From Macrocystis pyrifera (lineage: Eukaryota; Sar; Phaeophyceae; Laminariales; Laminariaceae): a stretch of DNA of 64,000 nucleotides. The notes under the pieces are model-generated. The model made no database searches and was not told the origin of the DNA. It was given only the letters and a program-made list of their open reading frames with translations. The stretch covers positions 8,662,571 to 8,726,570 of the forward strand of contig JASSKH010000029.1 in the NCBI GenBank assembly GCA_031763025.1, in the 5' to 3' direction. Positions within the stretch are counted from its first letter, which is position 1. Every line of letters begins with the position of its first letter. Made by a program: the position numbers and the translations under genes. Positions 27,601-41,701 of the stretch are shown here, in pieces.

Positions 27601-30600
27601 GGGAGTGTGGACCAGCTTAGGCGCATTTCCTTGGTATTCGTACGAGTAGCCGAACTGCGCGCTGCTCATCTTGATGATGGCACTCCCGCCCTTGACGTAG
27701 TAGCGCAGCTGCTTCTGCCATATCCAGTCCTCCAGCGATTCCGCGGCATTCCTTGTGTGGGCGCGGGTGGGCGGTTGGAGGAAAGTTCCGAGAAAATATG
27801 CAATCGACGGAAACGTAGTCTAGCGCCCGGCATTTCGGATATAGATGTGTATCGCTGCTCGACCGTTAGCTCTACACGTGTTGTTTCGTCGACTGGCACA
27901 GACGTTTCATACACCGTGAATCTCGAAGCTGACGGCTAGCCTAGAATGCGGCGTTTCAGTTAATACCTGCTAAAATAGTAGTGGGAACCAACACGGCGCT
28001 TATACATATGAAGAATACATGTTTTTGGGGTCCATCGTGGCTTCTGATTATCATCATATGCCCTCCGGTGACTGCGCCTTCCTCTGAGTCTGTGTCGCAG
28101 TGATGAATCTACTAACTTAAACCCCCCTGATTGTCTATTTATTCCTCCCCCGTTGTGCTCCGTCTGAGAGGGGATGCGTGGTTCAATGGTCCAAGGGCTA
28201 AGGCGAGCAACCAATGAATACGTCACCTCTCCTGAAGTTGCGTCGAAAAACAGCTGGTAGCTGACATGAAGACGGATCACATCGCGGCGACATATACACA
28301 TCGAGCTAAACAAAAGAATCAAGCAACAGCTCTCACTTCTGCAGTTGGTCGACGACGTCCATGCTGTGCACAAGGTCTAACACGAGGGCCTTAATCTTGA
28401 CCTGCATGAGAGGCCGGGAGGACAGGTCGTACGAGGTGTACTGCCCCAACAGCTCTCGGAGAGGAGCCATCAGCCCTCCGACGTTAACCTGAAACGGTTT
28501 TTAGCGAAAGGACCCGCTCTCTCATACATAAGCGTGTTTTTCCGAGGGTTTTGACTTGTGTACGCTCTGATTGGTCTTGGGCGCGGCGTGCTGTAATATT
28601 TAAGGGGAGAAATAAAGGTTTTGGCCCGGCCGTATGTATAATATACGACTGACGAGGGTTTTGCTAGGAACGTACCGAATATCGTTTGAATCCCTTTGTG
28701 GTTCACGTTGGTATCCGAACTCAAACCTTGCGCACAGTTCGACACGAGCCGACAAGGGGAAGAAAGGGCTGAAATTTTCTAGCGATAAAAAGGCCAGCCA
28801 AGGCAAGAACCGTAGTGGGGGGGGGGGGGTCGGATCAAGAGTTTTTTATAATCTCACGGATCGGGTCGTGTCGGGTAAAGAAGTTTTCAAATCGCACGGG
28901 TATGTCAAGTCGGTCAAGAGGGGGAATTTAGACCTCACTGTGTGACCTCGGATCTGAACTACCACTAGGGGACGAAGAAAAAAAACAAGGTCGAAGATAC
29001 TGAAGGAGAATATTTGAAAACAAAACTTGTAGAATTGTGTTGTTCAACGGGATAAGATTTTCAATTGTATCTCACGTCGGGTTTTTGGTCTGCTGCAGGT
29101 ATTGAGGTCTAGAGCTCTCGGATTGAGGAGGCTCAGAAGGCAAAAGTAGGTGCTACCTCTGTCGTAGAATGGGTTCGTCACGATGAGTCTAGGCGAGACA
29201 GGCAAGATCGGTAGCCGGGAGAAACACACGCTTGAAACGTCATGCGTCCGTGGCGAATGCTACCGCAGGTTTCAAGCGGGTCCCACTCCAGTTCTTCCAC
29301 ACGAGTGTTAGCTTCTTCGCTTCTTCTTCTTCCTTTTCGCGCGACGGGCGGAATCTTGTGCCCCGGAAACGTGAACCAAGGGATGCATGCCACAGAGCTT
29401 ACCTGAGAGATGGCCACCTCCACGTGGTCGCAGAACTTGATTTGCTCGGCGAGGCACAGCAGCTGCGCGAAACCCCAGAGAGGCAAGAGGGAAAAGACAC
29501 AGAGAGGTTGAGGCCTAAAGAACGTGTTTGCTTCCCTGGTACTGCTACGCACCCCGAGGGAAACTCTCGCACTTTGACCTGTAGGCCAAGCTGCAACTTT
29601 ACAAACGCGAAGAGAACGTTAATGTTTCACACTACACCGGAAGATGTACACACAGGACTTGCGACCCCTAAGAGCCATGATCCGGTAGGAGTTGCACGTT
29701 TGAGCCGAGGACACTTTCAACGACGAGGGGGGGGGGGGGGTCCTCAGCCATTGCAACCGAGGAGCCGCTCGTCGTCCATTTGACCCGATGATTATCTTCA
29801 GATCCGATGCCTCTTATCTTTTAACCCGATCGCTATTTCGCAAAGATTATATATGAATGACAGCCTAGCCCCAAGGGAATGTGTATAGGCTTTTTTAGCT
29901 CCCATTGTTTTTTGTGAAAGTCGGTTGTTGGGTAGGTGAGATGTAGAGCCTCCCGAGCTACGGCAGGGTGGGGGAAAGGTGCCTACTTTTTCTCAGGCTC
30001 CATAAGACGACGACCTCTATGCCTCGTCCGAAATCTGACTTATCCTTACGACTACAACAACGGAACGAACAGCAAAAACACACACACCCAAAACAGGACG
30101 GAAAACATCTTGGTGAGCAAATTTTCTCGGTCGATGGGGAAAACCCATCTGTCAGCCAGAAATACCCCCCCTATACCTTAGCAGAGCTTCTTAACACCGT
30201 TTCTGTGGGTGTTGATTATAGCGAGCAAAACCATGATAACTTTGGTTTTATTAACCCTCTACGGGCAACGTGAGCATCCGGCTACACAGGTAGGATGATG
30301 CTGCCCCCGCGCCGAACGTGTTACTTCGCTGCATCTCGGACACCGATTTGTACGATCCCTCAATCACGCAATGGCCGTTGCTGAGATGGTCATTTTTTAC
30401 CAATCAAATGTTCCTCTCGGAAGGCCCGAGAGGGTGCATGAAGGGAGTAAAAAGCCCAAGGGGGGATATAGATGCCGTTTGCCCCTACCGCAAGCAGCAG
30501 CGCCTCCTTACCTGACTTGGGAAACGCTCGTAGTCGACCTGTCCACGGAGGCACTCCTGCAGAAGGGAAGCAAGGGTCCCCTTCATTTCCGCGTTGAGGT

Positions 30601-33600
30601 GCTCCAGCCACTCTTCCACTCTTTCCGACACCGGCACCGGTGTACTCAGAGGCACCTGCATTTTTTTCGAGCGAGCGAGAGATCGGACGCGGGCGGGGGA
30701 GGCGGTGGGCCAGCTGCGCACGAACGGGACAGGATTGCCCCCAAACACGTTTATATGCCACAGCAGCACCCTCCCCTCCACTAAACCTGTCTATCCCGAG
30801 GCGCCCATGTATACTGCACATTTACTGGAGAAACAGTGCAGGCATATAGGATTGTGCCTTACGGTCGCGTTTGGCAATACGCCAATGTTGCCGTATAACA
30901 CGCCCACGCAAGATGTAACACCCCCCCCCCCTCGAACGAATTTCAAAGGGCAACAGCCAAAAATGGGTACACACCCAGGACGAACTTCAGACCTTCTTTT
31001 CTCGAAAACGAGGAGAGCGCCAACGCCGAGCGAAGCGCCCATGGAAACACCTCGACGAGATCTGCCCAAACCTACAATTTAATTTATGCATGCCCCCCCT
31101 TAAGGCACTTTTGGGAAAAAAATCGGATCCAAAATTCATCGCAGGGGGTGTGTTACCTTATCACCCGTGTGATACGGTATGAGGAAGTGTGCTGCCTTAT
31201 CACACGTGAGATACGGTATGAGGGGGTGTGCTCTGTTATCACCCGTGTGATACAGTGTGTTATCTTATCACCCGTGTGATACGGTGTGTTATCTTGTCAC
31301 ACTCACACGTGTTGTACGGTTGGAGTGGGGGTGTTACCTTATCATACGTGTGATACGGTATGAGGGGGTGTGTTATCTTTCTCACCCGTGTGATACGGTA
31401 TGAGGAGGTGTGTCACCTCATCGCCCGTGTGGATGAGGAGGTGTGCTGTCTTATCACACGTGCGATACGGTATGAGGAGGTGTGTTACATTGTTACCCGT
31501 GTGATGCGGTATGAGGGGGGTGCGTTATCTTATCACATGTGTTATACGGTATGAGGGGGGGTGTTATCTTTATCACCCGTGTGATACAGTGTTCTTGCGA
31601 GTCGTTCGTGTTGTTCCGTCCGCGTATCGTGGCCTTCCTGATGTACCCACATGAAATTGATCGCTCCGCCGAAACCTCGGCTACCTGTTCCACAACATCG
31701 GACAGATCGCACAGATCACGAGCTACATAATCTAGATCCTCATCTGCCGTTATGAAAAGTTGTTCTGGATCTGGGTGTGTAGAGCAGATCCAACCCAGGG
31801 AACCTTCCCTAGACTCTTCCAGGTTATGTCGGCTCCTGCCCGGCATCTTGAGCTAGATCACACAGATCGGGGGATCTATCTGCCCAGCAGGATCTACCTC
31901 ATGAAGGGCGCATGCTACAGTAGAGTTGCACCATGTTACAGAATTTTCTGAGAATTTCTGAGGATCCTCTCACTTGAGGATCTCTATACCTCACCTTAAA
32001 CCTGACTTGGAAGAAACATGTCTAAAGGGCAATGGTTGATGAAGAATCCCATGTCCTACAGTAAGTATACAAGAAAATGTCATTTTCGAAAAACAAGAAT
32101 GATAGTAATCGGACAATTTTGGGTTAAGGACCCCCCGTCATTCAGAAAAAAAAATCGCCAACACGTGCTACTTCTATCGTAGCACGTGTTGAAGCTTGAA
32201 AGACCCAACAGAACTCTGCGCGCGCAGACGTTTCCGGTGCAGAACAGCTGTACAGTGCATCTAGAGCTGTACGCATATCAACGACTTTTTCCCGAACCAT
32301 TTTTAGGTCCAGGAAAAATTCTCGCCAAAGGTGCATTCCACAGGAGACCAGTGCTTCGCGTCGGTGGACGCAGTTGGCGACTTCCCTCTCGCTGCATGGC
32401 ATCGTCTATAAGTGTGGGCTAGCTGAAACGGAAGGCTCGTTTGATTGCTCAGTATCGACTGGTCGACTTCCCTGGTCGGAAGGCCCGACCCTTCGTTTGT
32501 TGTGTTTGAAACAAAACATATATATACAAGTATTTTGATATAGCTTAAGCTCACCACGCTTGCACATGTGCGTCGTGTGGTCAGCCTAACTATATCGCAC
32601 CGTAGTACACAACAGTTGCTGTGGCACACGGTGGTGGGGTTGGTCGGGTTGCGCCTCCGTCATAGTTCTACAGCGTGTTGATGGCGTCTTTTTGGGGAAT
32701 CGCGCGTCGAGGTCGACATCAATCTTCATCGAACTCAAGTGTTTGGCGCACTAGACTTGAGTGATGACGAAGTTAGACAAACACTTTTAGCGAACTGCTT
32801 TCACTGCAGTGGAACAATACGAGCGCAGAATTCGTTACCAACCAAAACCAAAACAACAAAATCATCCACCGTTCCCCCAAAACGTTTTATCACATACCTC
32901 CTCCCCGCAGGAGCTGATCATGCTGGTAATCTGCGTGTTTTGCTCGTTGAACCGTACGCCGTGTATTCCCTGGAATAGCTTCTTCAGGTGCGCTTGGATG
33001 ATCGTTGGGTTCTTCGCCTGAACGATTGGTTGGAAGGCAAGGGGGGTATTTAAAGCGGAGTACTACTCTAACCTACCCAAGAAGCACTTGACGCGTGCTA
33101 CCATAGGAGTACTCTACCTGCTTTGGGCCGTAACTTTTCTGCCTACTAATAATACACTCCTCAACTGAAGCACTATAAGCCCAGTTTAGTTATTAATAGA
33201 AACCCTCTGTATGTTGACAATACAGTTTCGCTTTATGCTTGGGCTGTGGGATGGTTTATTGGGGTAACAGCGTAAACGTTTCTCACCGTGTGTCTGGGCG
33301 AAGTAAGCGACTCGTGCTACGATAGATAAAGGTTGCACTTTTTCTCCTTCTGAGGCGACATTTCTGACTGACGTGGGCTACTTAAGGGCGCTGACAACAC
33401 TGCCCAGTAAGGCATGCCTCGTCGTTGGAACCCCGTTCATGTTTTTTGCTGCATGTTTCGTTGAATATCTAGGCCATGGGATTGTCCTCATCTTGATTAA
33501 CGATTTGAGAACTACCCCTACGAGGCATTAAAAGCTGCCCCTATAAGACAAACACCCGTTAGAGGGCGTCTTACGATAGATACCCACCCTAACTTTTTTC

Positions 33601-36600
33601 ATGATACTGCGGAATTCAACGGGGACAAACATATGAATACGACTTATGCTTGGGATGTGTGATGCTTGGGATGCGTGGCGCGCGCACTTTTAATATTTTC
33701 AGATATCCCTATGAAGTGCGGTACTGCTGTAGCTCCTTCAACTGTCCCCCGGTAAGGACGCCATGGTGGGTGAGAAAAGTTTCCCCCCCAAACACGATAC
33801 CTTAATCAAGGAACGCCTCGTCAATTGAGGAGCCTCAGAAGCATGAGGTGCGGCCCTATATACAGTAGCATGCGTCATTTCACGGTGACGGTTTTTCGCT
33901 TGGAGAGAGCTGTTAAGCCGAAAGCTCTTATACTCCTCCGGATATTGAGTGAGTAATCGAACATTCTATCTGAACACAATGGCAGATACCCCCCCCCCTC
34001 CAATGTGTAGGAGGGGTACGACTCTCCCCTAAGACACACGCAAAGAACGTCTTGCGACGATCTTCTATGCCAAATTTTCGAGTATGCTGTCGCTTCAATC
34101 TTGCAGCACTGGCGGCACATTAGTTTTCTCTCTCTTTCGTATCCCAATGCTCACATACGGGGGTCCCGATTAAGGGCTCGTCCAGACGGAGCTTCAATCT
34201 TACAAAATTATATTCGACCGTCAAAAACGCGAAAACAAACAACACAATATGAACACCCACAGACGCTCGGATGGGGAATATTGAAACGCCGAGGCCCCAG
34301 GGGGCCCCCCCTCGATATAATATTTTGTCCCTCACCTGTCCCAAGATCTCCAGTAAGTCCTCGTCTCCGATAAAGTAGAAGCGAGGCATGGCCGAGCGTT
34401 TCTCTTCCAGAAAATCGGAGAGAGCTTTCTGACACCTTTCCAGTTGGTCTAGTGATACGCCCAACTGGCCGCGAAGGTCGGGGAACAGCTGCTCGTCGGC
34501 CAGAGAGAACAGCCTTCGGTCAACTTCGACCTGCAGACAGAAGGACAAAACAATCGCCATTCCGTCCAGACTCATCCCGCGGTATGTAGGGTTCACAATT
34601 TTAGGCTCAATATTTGAATTGCCGGTCGAGCTTCTTAAGGGAGCAACTACCGGTTATTGGTACATATGACTACTTGCTACAGTAGTGTATTTTTTGTCTT
34701 AGGAGTATTATAGCGCGCATAGAAATGTTGGCCGGGCGATGAGAGATATCGAGCTCTTCTCTTCGTGCGAAGAGCTCAGAATACTAGCCACCACCCCTCT
34801 AGGGGGGCATTCCTCTTCAGGCCTACGGCCCGTATCACTCACGACTCACCGCGCAAACTGCTACAGGAAACGTCATGGGCAGGCCAAGACTTTTGGATAC
34901 TGTCACGATCGCTATCGAGGGGCTTTAAATATGTAAGGGTTGCACTGCACAGGGAGAATCGATGAGGTGCTGACGGAGGCGATACCCAGTCGGCCAACCA
35001 ACATAGGATTTATCAAAAATCTAGTTGTTGTTTTTTTTCCGGCAGGTCCTTGTTCTTGCACAAAAGTCGAAAACGGAATCGAATCGAACCGAATCGACCC
35101 GAACACCAGCAGACACTCCACGAGGTGCAGCACGCACAAAGGGTGTTTTTTTGTCTCCTGCGCTGCCCGAATCGAAGTATGCACTATTTCCTCGCGCCGG
35201 AACGCTTCGAGGAGATATCAGTGCGCATTGGTGATATAACATAGTACACCACTGCTATGTTACCTTTCCCACCGACGAAGGACTCAACTGCTGCTATCCA
35301 ACAAAAACGGTTCGCTATCCGGCAACGCGGCCCAGGCTATCTTACAGCTTCCTTCAACAGGAAGGATTTGAGTATACACTGCCTGTGGCACAAAAACGAT
35401 GGCCGAAAACAGGCAAGGTGGCTCAACTTCCAGAGTAAACGGCAGGTTGGTTCAACTTCTAGAGTAAGCTGCTGAGAGAAACGAGGCCGAAAGCAAACCG
35501 AAAGGCGACAGCAGGGCGAAAATAACAACGGACGAAGGATCAATGACAAAAAACCGCCTCGCTGCTTCCACGCTGTTACCAACCTTGGCCATTATGTCGC
35601 GAAATTCCTCCTCCACCCGGCGAAAGCGGCCCTGCTCCGCTGGTAACGCGCCCATCCCAAAGATCGGCTCCAAGTACACCCACTTCCTCTGTATCTGATT
35701 CAGGGTGTGCAAAGCGTAGTCCAATATGCCAAGCTTAACCTGCCAAAAGACAAAGAAAGGGGTAGTCGCTTGTTCATTCGCTGGTTGGGAGGGAGAGACA
35801 ATACGGGCATTGGGCGTGGTGCTTACACCAAATAGTCCACCACCTGCAGAGAGATCATGATCTATCCATATATCTACAGATAGATCATCTAGTTCCTTAC
35901 CTACCGGCATAAAAACGTTGTGCAGGATCTACATAGTACAGATCCAAACCCAGGAAACATATCCTACTAATACTGGACCATACGGATCCCACCCGGCAAC
36001 ATGAGCTAGATCCTACAAGATCGGGAATATGCTTGCCTTTAGACATCAAGATCATAAACTGTGGGGAACCTGAATTTCTCACCTACAGTACGTGTGATTT
36101 TTCGTGAAGCTCACGTCCAAAATATGCGCAATATCCTACCTATTACAGCAACGACCACGTCTCGATGTCGGCGAGGTCACGCTGAGCGTTTCCTGGGAAG
36201 GAAAAACGCGGCTAAAAAATCAAGTCTGAGGTAGAAGTGGGCCTCAGACGCTGCACATAGACGGCAACTGGTGGTGTGGGCGTTTACGTTTACGGGCCCA
36301 GCTGGCGTGGCTGTTTTTACGCGCTCCGTCCCAACAGGCAATGTCACCTCGTAGGCGATTCCCTGGTCTTCAAAGGCCTTGAAGAACTGACTCTCCTTCA
36401 AAGACGCCAAAAGGCTCTGCTTGTCGCCTAGCTCGAGGAACACGTCGCTCCAGTCTCTGATGAGTGCCGTCCTGCGACCGTTTTCCTCGTGGTCCACAAG
36501 CTTGAGCTCCGCTGTCTGGGACCACGCCACCAGCTCTTGGAGCGCCTCGCGGATAGTCACCTTGAACGTTGCCAAGTTTAAGTCGGCGATAGTGGACGCT

Positions 36601-39600
36601 AACGTGAAAGATGGTCAGTGTCTACTTTGACACGTGACTGCGCGAAAGTGGAGCTGTATCTAGCGGTACCTTCTCACAAGTTTTTTTTTTCAATTCAATG
36701 CCTCTCTGTCCCGAAAAACAAGGAACCCTTTTATATTGATATTTATCCCACATGGTACTGATATGTATGGACGTAGTGGTATACTGCACGTATGTAACCC
36801 TCTTGATGTCACCGCCCCCCCCCCCCCCCCCGTGTATTCGGTACCGGACAACACGTGAATGTAGATCGCTCTTGAAACGATACGGGCCACTACACCGCCA
36901 AAAGCTTCGAGTATGTCTTTGCCACCCCACGTGAGCATCGAGGAGAAAGTTGTATTGTTTTCATCGGAAACGTACTGGGTGTTGCGAGCACCCGACACTG
37001 AAAATAACCCACCAGGTATACAGCCTTCGGCGCACGCCTGACCTACATCAACCATCACACTCGCACCGTAGGCTGGTACTGTCAAGTCGAATCTCTCCCT
37101 TGCACCACCACGTGCAAACGCTTGACCAACCGCACGAATGGTGGCTCAACTAGACGGCTTGTATAAACCATTTGCGCCATGGCCAGGGCGCTCCTGTAGA
37201 TTAATATTCTTCGCGTTTCCAGCCTCAAAGCCAAGAGACGAATGAAAAAGGCCGGAACCACAAAAAACAACAACGTGCACTATGGAATATGCGCGTACCT
37301 CTCCCTGAGCCCTCGACTGCAAGTGCTTCACGAACTGCAACAAAGCCGGGTCAGCCAGGCGATCCAGCACGGAGAGAAAGTGGCTGACCATCAGGTTCTC
37401 CAGGCGCACGCTGCGATCCAGGCCCAGCTTTCCCTGGAAAACAAAAGAGGTTGAATGTTATACCCGATTCGCCCAGGCTGCAAGGACGAGCAAGCCACTT
37501 CCGGCTGGACAGCGTGAAACGGACATTGTCGAGGAACGTGCGGTACCCGCTACGTTTTTGCTGGACTTCCCGACGACGCCCGATACGGGGTTACGTCCGG
37601 TTCGTCCAGACCACGCTGATCGGGAAGTCTGTACCTTTTTTGTTACGCATTTTTGTTTCGGCCTGTAGACGCGTGGTACGATAGGGGCGCAGCACCATTT
37701 TCTGGCCAAACTGTTCCTGAGTGACGAGGCTCTCCAACCATTGCAACTAAGGAACTACCCAACAATACCGCTGGAATATCGCTGATTGGCGTTGCTGTAC
37801 GTCATATTCATCGGGTTGAACTTGTGTTTTTCATCAAACGCTCTTCAGGTGAGGAGCCTCGGAAAAAGAAGTCGCTTCCTACTCCCATCGAGACATGAGC
37901 TCGAATATTTTAAGGCACCACTCCTGCCGTGGTATTTGCTCATGAAGATGCACCCATCAAACTAAACATTGTCCGCTTCAAAGCCACAAAGGAGCCCCAG
38001 CGAGGAACAGGCGGCACCTGCAACTTTCCCTGGAAACCAAGACGACAGATCGGTTTCGAGATTAGTTGCGGTTAGCCCAGACAACGCGGACCGGCAAGTC
38101 GATACAAATGTACGCACATCAGGCCAAGCGCAGTCCGCTCTAAAGCCGTGAATTGATGCGAAGGGAACCCTAACGAGGGACGGCGGTACCTGTGCCTATT
38201 CCCTCGATGTCAAGACGACGGCGGATGAGGAAAAAGTCCGGTTTGCCCAGACCGCGCGAACAGGAAAGTACGTACGTATATACGTGCACGGTGCACATAG
38301 GCTAAGTATACACTGTCACCTCTATAAAGTTCGAAGGGAACCACAACGAGGAACGAGCGGTACCTGCAACAAGGCACTCCAATGTTCCTCCTTGAACGGT
38401 TCGCCGCGGCAGTACTTGAGCGCTGGCGTGGCTTTTCTCATGCGCTCCAGCTCCTGCGGCGAAAATCGGATGGGCATCAAACACCACGAGCAAGAAGAGC
38501 CGAACGTGATGAAAAGCGCCCTTGTGCAAGCACATGTCAGGCGCGTGACGTACAGTAAGTCAGTCCGTCAACCGGCTACGTGAGGGGACTTCGGGACGCT
38601 ACGTGGTCGCGCCTATAAACCAACGAAGCACTGCATCACCGATACTAGTCAGGTGCACACGTGCATTCGTCAACTACATGTGCGAAGTACCAGGTCGCAA
38701 GGCAAATAAGTGATAGGTTCCATCTCGTGTCGTAACTGATCAATACATCACATGTTTCAAGCATGACAACAAGGAGGTGGGTTTATGTTTTCGAAGATCT
38801 CCAGTGGAGACCGTTTCAACTTGAATAACCGATTTAAAAACAAACCGCAATTCAAACCTGGTGAACGTGTTCCGTGACAGTATCCGCCCGTTGCGCTTCT
38901 GCCAGGCGGGCCTTGATCGTCTCGATCCACTTGCTCGCAAGGTCTTGCAGGGCGAAGACGTTGGGGCGGAAACTGATCCAGTCTTGGTCCGCCAGCACCT
39001 GATGCATACGCAAACGAGTGTGGTGATCACACCGGCAACATGTGTGGTCACATCGATGATGCTGTCGTCTGTGCGGTCAACGTAGTTTATTATTTCCGTG
39101 GTCTCCTACGAGACAGCTGAGCAGTTGTAATATATTGTGCGCGGTTAGTCTTTGAGTGTGCAGCTTTGCCCCATGTGTTGACCCCCTCTGAGACCGCGAA
39201 TATACAACCAAAGCAATCGCAACTTTGGTGTTTGTCAACCGCCGACAAGAAGAGTGAGAGCCCAGCAGCACCACCGGTACGATCGTGTTGCGTTACACAC
39301 CCGCGCCGTACGGCTTCTTGCATTCAACCGTTGTAACTCGGACACCAACCATTGAATCATCCCCCTATCACGCATTGGCCACTGCTGTGATCGTCACTTT
39401 GAATCTTCAATTTCCCCCTCCGAAGCCCCAAGAGGGTTAAGAAACCCGATCGCGGTCCAACACGCCAAACCTCTGCCATGAATACCGCCAACTTGGCTTA
39501 CCTCCCCATCGGAACAAAAGCAACCGAGTACACTGGTTACCCACTTTAAGGACCACCGGTTAAAGACGTTCGGGTGGATAAGACCAGGTAAATAGGTTTC

Positions 39601-41660
39601 ATCACGAGAAAAAATAACTACTTCGAATAAGTGCGGAATGTTTTTCCAGTAGAAAAACTTAAGGTCCTACTATTAATAGAGATAAAAAAATAACTAAACA
39701 ACCTGTGCCGAGATGGTCGTGAAGTGGGTATAGCACTGAAATTGAATTCACGATATATTTATACGTCCAAGAACCTAGTATAGAACCAGCACTGCAGTAG
39801 TATTAGTAGTACTTACTGTCAATCCCGCCGCGGCTAAACCCCCCTTGCATTCCACACCGGTATGATATAGTATAACCAATATTCATGACGCCCAATGTCC
39901 TCGGCTTTAACTCCGTGGTGCCGGACCATGCAACATGATCTATAGTCTGGTCATTGTTTGGAGCTATTAGTACGCATGCCATGTGGCCCAAACCTTCAGC
40001 TCGGAGCTGTACTCCTTGTAAAGGGCCCAGCTGGACTCGGTGGCCCATAGATCTTCCTCGATCGCGTCCACCCCTTCAAGCCGAGGCGCCGGCATGCCGA
40101 ACGAGACGCAGTTGTCCTTGAGCGTTTGAGCCTGGCACAAAGCGCGTGGAGCGCGTGGACAGGCGAAACGTGCCATAAATTGCTTCACAGATATCGCAGA
40201 CTGAGTGCGCTGTCCGAGTGTAGTAGATAAATGCGGTTGTTGGCCGTAAAAATTATCGCTCTTGCCCACGTGTCCTCCACTCTTTGATTCGCTCTCCCGA
40301 CTTCCACGCTGGAGACGTTGGGTTCGCTCTGTTGGGTGTGCCACAGTCTTCATACGAACCATCACTGCTGCAGTCAGATTTCCTGCCGGAGCAGTACTAC
40401 CAACATCCAACTAAAACATTTTCATTTGCAGTAGGTGTCTCCAACTTGAGCGTTGAATTAATGGCCGTGTCTGGCCACGCAAAATCTCGAAATAGGTTGT
40501 CTCAATTGTATCAGCAATCGCTCTCCGTGGTTTTTAAATTAAAAAAACGCACGCTGGTATTGTTTGTCCCTTCCCACCTTGTTTTTGTGTTCCTGAAATT
40601 GCTCCCTCCAGTCAACTAGCGCGGCGAAGACGCGGTCCACCTCGGCCGCAGACCAGTCCTTCATCTCCTGGGGTTTTAGCGCCCGCCACCTCTGTCCAAA
40701 CTTGTCAATCGCCTAATTTCGGGTTGTGTCGTGAAGCGGCAGAAAATGAAAGTCAGCCGGCTAGCCTCTCAGAAGTGCCTTTAGCCTAGCCTTTAGAGAA
40801 GCCGTTAGCTTCTACAGTAGTGTACTAGCCTACCCTCACAGCCTCGCGTAACTCATACCAGGGGTCACATGGCAGGCTCCGCTCCCCCTTCCCCACCACG
40901 GCTCGTGCCTTGCATTTATTATCGCAAGAAGACTTCAGCCCCTTCCTCCCTCGTCGACTCGCGTCGATTTGCGCCTTACCACACGCTACTCGCTCTTAGC
41001 AGTTGATTCCTTTTTTTATTTTGCAAAAGATAAATACACAACCTAACCTTGGTGAGATCCAGAGACAAGAAATCGAGCAGCACTCGCGGGAAAACCTCGA
41101 GATCACGAGGGCAACAGCTTCACTCTTCCGTGAATGCTGACCTGATTCAACTCCATCACTTCCTCCTCCAGAACACCCTTGAGACTCTCCTTCTGCTCTT
41201 CCACCATCTCCTGGAAAGCTTCGGAGGCGATGTCGAACTCGTCCCAACGCCCTCCTTCTCCGTCCAGTCCCGCCATTTTTGAAATCGCTTCCGAAGCATC
41301 CACCTTCAGAATTGGACGACAGCAAAAGTACCCCCCCAAAATGGCCAAGATACCAGGAAAATGGAAAAAAAAACGCCGAACGGTCATACAAGGTACCAAC
41401 GACCATCCCGAAGCAAGCGAACTAAAAAATCGGGTTCTCGTGCCTCCAGGAACTGAGTGTGACATAAAGGTTTGGGTACTATCACTGCAGCAGCAGTACA
41501 ACTGCTCATCTGTCTAAAGCCGTCACCAACGTCGAAGCATCACCCCTACGGCGAGCTGTACCTACGGGCTACGGCGCTTGTGTAAGATATGGCTTCTCCC
41601 TCACATGGAAGCGACAGCAGCAGCCGCAACGACAGCAGCGATGGCGATTCGACATCGCAA

Positions 41661-41701
<41 letters not shown>

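Noticed and set aside
31140..31590. CRISPR-like array, because of regular 42-bp spacing and palindromic units
   Set aside because: Whole units repeat with scattered changes; there are no distinct spacers of constant length, and the locus is a eukaryotic intron.
41049..41100. Possible small exon reading [16 protein letters not shown] on the minus strand with AG and GT edges
   Set aside because: Exon 19 joins exon 20 without it in a gapless alignment to dynein 2; adding it would insert 16 residues in a conserved helix.
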